Shown: in pieces, positions 1-6,559 of the stretch
How the letters are laid out: the number at the start of each line of letters is the position of its first letter
Numbering within the stretch: position 1 is the stretch's first letter
Virus record (IMG/VR): IMGVR_UViG_3300042691_007762
Span: 1 to 24,068 of that record
Reading direction: 5' to 3' (one strand)
Origin: a virus
DNA length: 24,068 nt
Program-made: the position numbers and the translations under genes
Notes under the pieces: model-generated
Seen by the model: the letters and a program-made list of their open reading frames with translations, nothing else
Told to the model about the DNA's origin: nothing
The model's database searches: none

Positions 1-31
1 CGATACGACCGGTGCGCAGTGGCCAGAACAT
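1..31 (-). CDS. Start of a gene cut by the window edge, possibly an endolysin
   Basis: The ATG at 31-29 shares one base with the TGA of the upstream small membrane protein gene (TGATG), so it is translationally coupled. Only ten codons are visible, reading MFWPLRTGRI. That N-terminus resembles the opening of phage M23-type peptidase endolysins, in which a short WPL..G-I strand precedes the catalytic domain. The position just after two tiny membrane proteins would fit a lysis cassette. The assignment is inference from ten residues and context; only the start codon and frame are seen directly. Confidence 0.4.
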   Translation of the reverse strand, partial: MFWPLRTGRI

Positions 32-123
32 CAGTGCCACAGGCTCCAGAACGTCGCGGCGAGCACCGCCATGACGACGGCGTAGACGCCGAGCACCATT
101 GCGCTGGTGAGGATGTCACTCAT
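31..123 (-). CDS. Tiny membrane protein (30 aa), holin-like
   Basis: The ATG at 123-121 lies inside the end of the upstream small gene (8-nt overlap, ATGAGTGA), and the TGA at 33-31 overlaps the next ATG. The product is MSDILTSAMV followed by LGVYAVVMAVLAATFWSLWH, with one hydrophobic segment from about residue 6 to 26. Small single-span proteins between tail genes and endolysin in actinobacteriophages are often holins or holin partners. I do not recognise the family, and the function is inferred from size, hydrophobicity and position. The tight coupling on both sides supports a real gene despite its length. Confidence 0.55.
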   Translation of the reverse strand: MSDILTSAMVLGVYAVVMAVLAATFWSLWH

Positions 124-238
124 CGTTGGGCCAGTCATCGTCAGTGGTGAGTGCGCCGACGGCGCCGTAGATGAATCCTCCGGCCACGACGAACACGGCG
201 GCGACCGCGACGAGTGCGGCGCTAGCCAGAGCTTTCAC
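116..238 (-). CDS. Small membrane protein (40 aa), holin-like
   Basis: The GTG at 238-236 overlaps the TGA of the upstream SGNH-like tail gene (GTGA). The product begins VKALASAALVAVAAVFVVAG, has a membrane segment at about residues 4-30 and ends in an acidic tail (TTDDDWPNDE). With the next 30-aa gene it forms a pair of single-span proteins between tail fibre genes and a possible endolysin. That is a usual place for holins, but neither can be assigned by homology. A longer frame open upstream of this GTG runs antiparallel in meaning to the tail gene and looks like a shadow, so I chose the coupled start. Confidence 0.6.
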   Translation of the reverse strand: MKALASAALVAVAAVFVVAGGFIYGAVGALTTDDDWPNDE

Positions 239-1986
239 GACACCGCAGCCCAGAACGTCGAGTGGTTGGCGACTAGGTTGGCGCTGTTGATGGTGGCGGG
301 CGGTGCGGTGGTCAGCCCGCCGGGGTTGAGGTAGGCGTATCGCAGTGCGGGTCCGGTGTTGTGTGCGGAGATAGCGCCAACTCCGTTGCCGAACCGCAAG
401 GCGGTGTTGCCGTTGGCGTACCAGGCCACATAGGCCAGCCCGACGGAAGGGGTGACCGGAGCGGTCAGCGCCATAACCTTGGTTCCGCTCGTCGCCCATG
501 CGGTCGTCTGGTCGGCGGTAGCGGCCAAAAGACTGCCGCCTTGGTACAACGCCGCGAAGTTCCTGCCTGACGTGAGACCGCCATCGCCGGCAGTCAGATG
601 CAGGATGATGTTGGAGATCGGTGTCGTATCGGCGATGTGGATTGCGGCGACGTACAGAAATCCGGCGCTCACAGCCCCGCCGCCGTAGATCGCTACCGGG
701 TCGTATGTCCAGGCTTTCCAGTTGTAGTGCTTGGGAACCCACGCGCCCGTGCCAGGGATAGTGCAGTTGGCGAGATTACCGGATACCGGGGTGCCCAACG
801 CTGGGGTCAGCAACGTCTGGGACTTTCCGGTGCCCAGGTAGTCGTAGGTGGTGGCGAGATCCTGGCCGATGGGCGTGAAAGCCAGATCAGCCCACTTGGT
901 CAAGCCGGTCGCTGACGGGTAAAGGTTGCCGTTCATGTATCCGGCCGCGTTGGCGGCCGTAAAGCCGCCCACGCTGTCGTAAACGTCAATGACGGGCAGG
1001 CCGTAGGTGTCGGCCACTTCGCGGGCCGCGGCTGCCAGCGCCGGGTAGGCCGTGCCACTGGTGCCGGAATTGCCCTGAAACCCGATGTGAATGATCTTGT
1101 CGGAGTCGGGCCAGTATCCGATCAGAGTCACCAGATCGGCTTTAAAGTCGGCCACCGAGCGGTTGTAGAAAGCGTCGGCGAACAGGCCGGCGATGTGCAC
1201 GACATCGGGGTCGGGCATCAGGTTACGGGCCGCAAACCCACTCCCGCCGTAATTCGCCCCGGTGAAAGCGTTCAGCCCTGCACCGCCGCCCGCGATGGCG
1301 AAGTTATGCACCCTCAACCCCGACGTTTGCGATACTAAAAATGCCACGATGTAGGTGGTGGTTGTGGTCGTGGTGGTGACGGTGACCGTGTGTGTCGCGT
1401 TGGATAGCCCTGTCACAGCGTGCGTGCCTAATGTGCCTGCACCCGTCGGGGTTACGGTTACCGGCGCCCCGCCGTCGATGGTCACGGTGAACGCACCCGA
1501 GGTGTCGAGGTAGGCGACCGATACCTGGGTGCCTGCCACGTCGCTGGTAAACGTGAGTGTCGCACCAGAACTCGATGTGAATGCATAGGAGCCGGTGCCG
1601 CCGCCGCTGCCACCCCGTGACCACGATCCGGTGTCGCTGATCCGAGAGTCGTAGGTGTTTTCGGCGGGACGCACCCAACCAGTTCCGCCGGAGGGAACGC
1701 CGACCGTGCTGTTCAACCTTGCGGCCAACACACCGGGCCACACCGTGCCCTGCGACGACGCCCCGTACTGGGCGTTCCAGATCGCTGAGTGGCTGTCTCC
1801 GATCACCAGATGGTCGGAGTATCCGGTGCCGGCCACTGCCGCTGCCAGCGACCGCCGTAACCGGGCGGTGTTGCGTGCAGTCCATCCTCGCCCGAGGTAG
1901 GCGTCAACCTTGTCCATGCGTGGTGAGAGTGTCGCCGCGATCTCTTTCGGGTCGAGGATCGCACCCAACTCAGAAGCGAATGACAT
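235..1986 (-). CDS. Tail protein with degenerate SGNH-hydrolase domain (583 aa)
   Basis: The start is the ATG at 1986, preceded by AAAGGGG; the longer open frame upstream overlaps the previous gene and is rejected. Residues 1-60 hold a short helical linker. An SGNH fold starts at VIGDS (Ser65), is interrupted by a beta-sandwich segment (about 135-215) that ends in eight consecutive Thr, and resumes to about residue 380. The last 200 residues look like an added beta-rich C-terminal domain. It is a paralogue of the upstream 608-aa gene, but the equivalents of the oxyanion Asn and the catalytic Asp and His are Ala270, Gly353 and Tyr356. It is therefore probably a binding protein rather than an esterase. 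It should be a peripheral tail or receptor-binding protein acting at the host envelope. The stop overlaps the next gene by four bases. Confidence 0.85.
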   Translation of the reverse strand: MSFASELGAILDPKEIAATLSPRMDKVDAYLGRGWTARNTARLRRSLAAAVAGTGYSDHLVIGDSHSAIWNAQYGASSQGTVWPGVLAARLNSTVGVPSGGTGWVRPAENTYDSRISDTGSWSRGGSGGGTGSYAFTSSSGATLTFTSDVAGTQVSVAYLDTSGAFTVTIDGGAPVTVTPTGAGTLGTHAVTGLSNATHTVTVTTTTTTTTYIVAFLVSQTSGLRVHNFAIAGGGAGLNAFTGANYGGSGFAARNLMPDPDVVHIAGLFADAFYNRSVADFKADLVTLIGYWPDSDKIIHIGFQGNSGTSGTAYPALAAAAREVADTYGLPVIDVYDSVGGFTAANAAGYMNGNLYPSATGLTKWADLAFTPIGQDLATTYDYLGTGKSQTLLTPALGTPVSGNLANCTIPGTGAWVPKHYNWKAWTYDPVAIYGGGAVSAGFLYVAAIHIADTTPISNIILHLTAGDGGLTSGRNFAALYQGGSLLAATADQTTAWATSGTKVMALTAPVTPSVGLAYVAWYANGNTALRFGNGVGAISAHNTGPALRYAYLNPGGLTTAPPATINSANLVANHSTFWAAVS

Positions 1987-1991
1987 TGCAG

Positions 1992-3818
1992 TCAAACCCC
2001 TTTCAAGATCGTAGAGGCCACCAAGCGGCCCCAGTCGGCTTGCGCTACAGCGTTTGGGTGAATCGTGTCGCCCATCAGGCCGGCGGCGGCGGCGGCGGCG
2101 TAGCCGCCCGAACGCTGGTACAGGTCGATGAGGGGACAGTCGAGGGTGTCGGCCAGGGTGTAGAGCCGCGAGACGTAGTCGGCCCAGGTCGCGTCGGACG
2201 GCGGCGTCGGGACAGCCGCAGATGGCGACGGCGCATATTGCGCGTACAGGATGCGGTCGGCGTTGGGCCACAGGTTCGCCACTGTTTGCACGTTGGTTGC
2301 GGTCTCAGCCGGTGTGCGCGAATAGTTCAAATCGTTGACACCCAACGCGACGTGAACGACATCGGGGGTGATCCCGAGGCGTTGGGACAGCCAGGACCGC
2401 GACTCGCTTGCCGCTGCCGCCCACTGGTGTGCCGCCGTGCCTGACTGAGCGAGGTTGTGGATCTGCAAGCCGGACGTGCGGTAGCAGTTCACCGCGTAGA
2501 TCCACACCGTGCCGCTGGTGCGGGTGATCGTGACGGTGTGCGTCTGCTCCGACAGCCCGGTCACGGTGTAGAGGGCAACGTCAAGCGCGCCTCCCGCCGG
2601 GGTGACCGCCACCGCGGTTCCGCCGTCGATGGACACGGTGAACCCGCCTGATGTGGTGCGGTAGGCCACCGAGATCGCCGTGCCGGGAAGGTCGGAGGTG
2701 AATGTCAGCGATGCGCCCGAACCTGTCGTGGAGATGCCGCCGAACCCGACAGTCCATGTGCCGCTGGTGGTGTAGCGCGGGTCGATGGCCAGAGACGCGT
2801 CCGATGTTGTCGGCACCCAGCCCGTACCCGCAAGGGGAATACCTCGCGCCGACAGCGTCTGCCGCAGCACGTGAGGCCACATCGCGAAGTACTGCACCGC
2901 AGGGCCGGGGGTCGGGCCGACATACAGCGACGATTCCGAATCACCGATGACCAGATGCGACCCGGCGAAACCGGGCGTCATCGCCTTCGCCAGCGAGCGG
3001 GCCACCCGTTTGGTGTTCCGCGTCGAGAACCAGTTATAGACGTTGCCGATGTCGACGCCGAGCGCCTCGCGGCCCTGCACCGCCGTCCCGGTGACCACGG
3101 CGCGGCCCGCGGCAGTGGAATCGGTGATGTTGGCCGCGATGACCCGGTCGGAGATGCGCAGGTAGGTTGTGCCAGTCCACCTGTAGGCATCGCCGGTGTC
3201 AACAGCGACGTAGATCTTGCCGGTTTCACCCGTCGCAGGAAACGCCGCCACATTGGCAAATTGCAGGATGTCGTCGACGTAAGACGGTAAGTTCGCCGAC
3301 GGGACCGTCCCGGCCAGCTCCCAGAAATCCTCGGTGGTGCCGGTGAACAGCAGGTCGGTGCCGAACTCACCGGCGTCGAGGATGTCCTCGGTGTAGACCT
3401 TGGCCCGGACTTCCATGACCGGCTGGTATGGGTCGGTCATCACCTTGGTCAGCTGCAGCAGCGTGTCCGAGCTGGGCGCCGGAAAATACGTCGGCGGCAC
3501 AGGCACCGGGTCGCCGGCCAGTGTGGTCAGAGCGAAATCAACGCGGTAGGTCACGTGCCGAAGATTGAACAGCGGATCGTTGGCTACCAGCCTGCACGGC
3601 TGCGCCAGGGTCTGGTCGCGGTACAGATGACCGTCGGCGGCCAGCCAGCCGCGGCGCGGCGGCAGCTTGATCGACTGCGCGAGACCGGCGCTGGGATCGC
3701 GGTAACGGAAATCCCCCGGTGCGGTGCCGACCGAAAAGGTGATCCAGCCGATCAGCTGCTCGAAACCGATTTCAGAAGCGTAAGTGTGATCGTGGTCGAC
3801 GCTGAATTCGATAGCCAT
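1992..3818 (-). CDS. Tail fibre-like protein with SGNH/GDSL hydrolase domain (608 aa)
   Basis: The N-terminal 200 residues are a tail-attachment-like region. A short motif (GKIYVAVDTGDAYRW, from about 200) typical of actinophage fibres follows. An SGNH hydrolase then starts at residue 288 with VIGDS (Ser294). A beta-sandwich insertion occupies about 360-440, with SG at 459-460, GVND at 493-496 and DTIHP at 584-588 (Asp584, His587). All four SGNH blocks are intact, so an active esterase or deacylase is expected. In the family such enzymes act on acylated sugars or lipids, here plausibly at the mycolic-acid envelope; the substrate is inference. The start ATG is one base after the upstream TGA with AGGTGA ahead of it. 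A paralogue follows five bases downstream. Confidence 0.88.
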   Translation of the reverse strand: MAIEFSVDHDHTYASEIGFEQLIGWITFSVGTAPGDFRYRDPSAGLAQSIKLPPRRGWLAADGHLYRDQTLAQPCRLVANDPLFNLRHVTYRVDFALTTLAGDPVPVPPTYFPAPSSDTLLQLTKVMTDPYQPVMEVRAKVYTEDILDAGEFGTDLLFTGTTEDFWELAGTVPSANLPSYVDDILQFANVAAFPATGETGKIYVAVDTGDAYRWTGTTYLRISDRVIAANITDSTAAGRAVVTGTAVQGREALGVDIGNVYNWFSTRNTKRVARSLAKAMTPGFAGSHLVIGDSESSLYVGPTPGPAVQYFAMWPHVLRQTLSARGIPLAGTGWVPTTSDASLAIDPRYTTSGTWTVGFGGISTTGSGASLTFTSDLPGTAISVAYRTTSGGFTVSIDGGTAVAVTPAGGALDVALYTVTGLSEQTHTVTITRTSGTVWIYAVNCYRTSGLQIHNLAQSGTAAHQWAAAASESRSWLSQRLGITPDVVHVALGVNDLNYSRTPAETATNVQTVANLWPNADRILYAQYAPSPSAAVPTPPSDATWADYVSRLYTLADTLDCPLIDLYQRSGGYAAAAAAGLMGDTIHPNAVAQADWGRLVASTILKGV

Positions 3819-3819
3819 G

Positions 3820-4095
3820 TCAGTCAGTCACCTCGTCGTAGTTGGCGGCGGCCTCTGCGCTGGTGAGCAGGCGCAGACCCATGTCGTCGATCAGGTAGTC
3901 GCCGATCTCTGCGGTGATCTGGCGCTGCGGGTTGTCAGCGTTGAGTTCTAGGCGCAGAGTGCCGTTCTCGTCCGCGCTGATTCCGCCCCGCCAGCCGTGA
4001 GCACTGAGGTCGGTGAACGCCGCCATCATGTCGGCAGGACCGGTCAGGTGCCAGCCGTCAATGTCAACAGGTTTGCGGCGCAACGTAATTGCCAT
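3820..4095 (-). CDS. Small conserved-type tail-module protein (91 aa)
   Basis: The product begins MAITLRRKPVDIDGWHLTG and ends EAAANYDEVTD. It has no membrane segment or recognisable catalytic motif. It is predicted soluble and acidic, with alternating short strands (residues 40-65) that suggest a compact beta domain. It lies between a minor tail protein (18-nt gap) and the SGNH fibre gene (one-base gap), so it is cotranscribed with tail-tip genes. Small proteins of this kind are common at this point in actinophage tail modules, and their function is unknown to me. The ribosome binding site is weak (AAGGG, about 14 bases upstream). Confidence 0.75.
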   Translation of the reverse strand: MAITLRRKPVDIDGWHLTGPADMMAAFTDLSAHGWRGGISADENGTLRLELNADNPQRQITAEIGDYLIDDMGLRLLTSAEAAANYDEVTD

Positions 4096-4113
4096 AACTG
4101 GGGCGGCCCTTCG

Positions 4114-5136
4114 CTAGACGGTGGCGGGTAGGCGGTCGGCGGCAGACCAGACGTCAAGCTCGGCTGGCCGGGTCTGGTCGGTCAGAAAATTGCGTTCGGC
4201 GCACTGGCTGGCCAGGCCGACGTGGCTGTACTTGGTGCATGTGCCGGTGTGGTCAGCCACTGTGGCGTGCGCGTCCGAGCACAGCGCAGATGCGCTGGTG
4301 TCGGTGTAGGTGATCCGGGCAATGCCGTTCTGGCGCACGATGATCTCGCGGTCGTCGGTCGTCGTGCCGACAACCATCGTGAACTGGTCGCCCGGATTAC
4401 AGGTGATCGTCACGCTGGTGAACGCCGACCATGTGCTGCCGGCGCGCTTGCCGATCTCGAGGTTTCCGCGGCCGATGCGGCAGTACAGGAACGTGTCAGC
4501 GGCCGCATTGCAGCGAGCGATCAGGTAGGTGTAGGCGTCGGAGCCGATGCTGGGCGCTTCGGCGGGCTTGGCGATGACGACGAACAGCGCGACGTAGTCA
4601 GTCGCCAATGCCGTTGTGTTCCGGTCGATGTGGCGGCGCCACAGACCGCCGCTCTTCTTCCAGACGGCCTGACCGTTACCGTTCGGCCCGAAGTTGCCGG
4701 CGCCGGGGCCGTCGGAGGTTCGCGAGAACGACGCGCCGAGAGTGTTGGCCGACGCCCCGGTGAACGTCTCGGACAGGCTGATCCCGCCGGTCACGTTGGA
4801 TGCAAGCGCGCCGCCGGTCAGGATCGACAGCTGCGAGTTGGCATAGTTGGCGCTACCCTGCGCAATGGCCGCGTCGGTGAGAGCGTCCTGGGCGCGCTGC
4901 TCGAGGTCATTGGCCCACGCCGAGAGTTGCGCGCTGACCGCAGCGAGCAGCGGGACGCCGGACACTGAACCGGCCAGCGCGTAGAGCACGTCGGCGAGCA
5001 GGTGGTAGCGGATCGCCTCAGAGCGAGACTTGAGCTGCGCCTGCAGTTTCGCGTTGGCAGCCCGTACCGCCGAGGTGTCAGCCGGTGGCGCGTCGTGGAT
5101 ACCGGGCGCGCTGATCGGCTCCGGTCCGGTGGTCAT
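4114..5136 (-). CDS. Minor tail protein (340 aa)
   Basis: The ATG overlaps the upstream TGA by four bases (ATGA). Residues 1-110 are Ala-rich and helical (two probable coiled segments around 25-100), fitting a trimeric stalk. Residues 120-330 form a beta-rich, Cys-containing domain (Cys near 210, 220, 248, 286, 300 and 312) that resembles the concanavalin-like carbohydrate-binding domains of actinophage tail proteins. A role in tail-tip structure or host surface binding is likely. The family name is not certain from sequence alone, but composition, order and position next to the 285-aa minor tail protein are typical. Confidence 0.8.
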   Translation of the reverse strand: MTTGPEPISAPGIHDAPPADTSAVRAANAKLQAQLKSRSEAIRYHLLADVLYALAGSVSGVPLLAAVSAQLSAWANDLEQRAQDALTDAAIAQGSANYANSQLSILTGGALASNVTGGISLSETFTGASANTLGASFSRTSDGPGAGNFGPNGNGQAVWKKSGGLWRRHIDRNTTALATDYVALFVVIAKPAEAPSIGSDAYTYLIARCNAAADTFLYCRIGRGNLEIGKRAGSTWSAFTSVTITCNPGDQFTMVVGTTTDDREIIVRQNGIARITYTDTSASALCSDAHATVADHTGTCTKYSHVGLASQCAERNFLTDQTRPAELDVWSAADRLPATV

Positions 5137-5990
5137 ACCGGCTTGACGTCCACCGAGAACAGGGCGCGGCCATCGATGGTGTCGTAGGTCGCCAGGCCCG
5201 AGCCGACCTGCTCAGCGCGAAAGTAGATGACCTGCGAGACCCCTGCGGCGACCTCGCCGAGACCGGCCACACTGTTGACCGGCGGCGCGGCGGCCAGCGC
5301 GAGAATCTGCCGCGCACCGCCCGCCAAACCGAGGCCGCGGGCGATCACCGCGCCGTTGGTGGCGTTGAGGCGAGCGACGAGATCGACCTGCACGTCAGCG
5401 CCGTTCGGGGCGAGCTCGACTTGGCCGTGGCAGACCGGGCGGTAGGGCCACGGCTGCGCGGGGATCGTCACCGAGGCAAGCGGGTTGCTGCCGGTGGCGT
5501 TGTCGAGCACCGAGACCGCGGTCGGCCAGTAGGTGTTACCGGCCTTCTGTGCGACGAGCTCAACGCTATAGACACCGGCGACAGACTTGACGGCGAAGAT
5601 GTACCCGGCAGCGATCGGGTCGTCGTCCAGGTCGTCGGCGTCTAGCAGGTTCATGGTCGCCGCGGCGCCGGGCTCGCCGGCTCGCAGGGTCAACTCGAGA
5701 TCGTAGACCGGTGCCACGGTGGTCGATCCGGGGCTGACGATCGCGAACGAGGCCGACATGGGTGTGGGGTCGTCGTGCGCCAGTTCGATCACGTCGATGT
5801 TGCGGAACGATGGCGTTAACCCGTTGTCGCCCTTGGCGGCGGCGGGAAAGTTCGCGATCCCGCCAGGCGGGGCGACGGCGATGAATACGCCAGACTCCGG
5901 GGTCCAGTTCTTCGGGACGCGGAGCACGGTTTTCCATTGCCAGAATTCCTCGCCGTCGACGGTGACGACTTCAGGCGTCGGTGTTGTCAC
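5133..5990 (-). CDS. Minor tail protein (285 aa)
   Basis: The start is GTG at 5990-5988, with GAAAGG six bases upstream, 14 bases after the Gp37-like stop. The protein is almost entirely beta-rich, has no membrane segment, and begins MTTPTPEVVTVDGEEFWQWK. This N-terminal pattern (a short Pro/Thr leader, then a strand with EFWQWKTV) is familiar from minor tail proteins that follow the Gp37-like gene in mycobacteriophages. It is presumed part of the baseplate-like tail tip. No catalytic signature is visible. It overlaps the next tail gene by four bases, which implies coupled translation and probably similar stoichiometry. Confidence 0.82.
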   Translation of the reverse strand: MTTPTPEVVTVDGEEFWQWKTVLRVPKNWTPESGVFIAVAPPGGIANFPAAAKGDNGLTPSFRNIDVIELAHDDPTPMSASFAIVSPGSTTVAPVYDLELTLRAGEPGAAATMNLLDADDLDDDPIAAGYIFAVKSVAGVYSVELVAQKAGNTYWPTAVSVLDNATGSNPLASVTIPAQPWPYRPVCHGQVELAPNGADVQVDLVARLNATNGAVIARGLGLAGGARQILALAAAPPVNSVAGLGEVAAGVSQVIYFRAEQVGSGLATYDTIDGRALFSVDVKPV

Positions 5991-6004
5991 GCTGAGCCTT
6001 TCGG

Positions 6005-6547
6005 TTAGGCGGATCGCGGGGCGAGGGTCAAGACGTTGATGGCTTCCTGCAGGCCGCTGACGAACCGCTGGGTCTTGGCCAGTGGCGCCTCGATGGCTTT
6101 GGCGTCGCCGATCTGCACCATGATCTCGGCGCGCTCGCGGCGGTTGTCGCGCACGAAGATGTGTTCGACGTAGTCGACGTAAAGCTCGCCCTGGTGGGCG
6201 ATCCCCATCATCCCGCCGGGTACGAAATGCTGTCCCAGGCTGAACGGCTTGCCATTGCGGAATTTCGCGGTCCCTGACCGCCAGCCGCGAATATCGTGGG
6301 CGAGGTTCACAAACGTGAATATGGCCTCTATATTGTACGGGGCCGAGGCGGTCGGCAGGAATGTCTCGGGCCTGGCATACGGGCCGACAGAATCGCGGCG
6401 GTCATACATCTGGATCGTCTGAAATGCCAGGAATGCGTCATTCAAGAAACCGTCGAGCAGGTTCGATGGGACGCCCGTGATTCCGATGAATATCGTGATG
6501 GAATCAATGAGCCAGGATAGGGTTATGTTGATGAGATTGTTAACGCA
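6005..6547 (-). CDS. C-terminal part of the Gp37-like minor tail protein, no ATG/GTG start
   Basis: This frame is open from the TAA at 6550-6548 to a stop at 6005 and is in the same frame as the N-terminal part (6560-7777). From GTT at 6544 it reads VNNLINITLSWLIDS, then GITGVPSNLLDG and NDAFLAF, ending GLQEAINVLTLAP. As I know the Sipho_Gp37-like family, these are the expected continuation and C-terminus of one protein of about 570-600 aa. Joined after Trp392 of the first part, the product would be 571 aa. No ATG or GTG lies in frame before the conserved region. The first candidate is TTG at 6445, without a ribosome binding site and already inside conserved sequence. It is either made by a recoding event with the upstream gene or is a broken remnant. 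Confidence 0.8.
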   Translation of the reverse strand, partial: CVNNLINITLSWLIDSITIFIGITGVPSNLLDGFLNDAFLAFQTIQMYDRRDSVGPYARPETFLPTASAPYNIEAIFTFVNLAHDIRGWRSGTAKFRNGKPFSLGQHFVPGGMMGIAHQGELYVDYVEHIFVRDNRRERAEIMVQIGDAKAIEAPLAKTQRFVSGLQEAINVLTLAPRSA

Positions 6548-6559
6548 TTAGTTTGCCCT

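Noticed and set aside
116-742. 208-codon leftward frame over the end of the SGNH-like gene
   Set aside because: Most of it is an Arg-rich shadow; only the last 40 codons from the coupled GTG at 238 look like a real small membrane protein.
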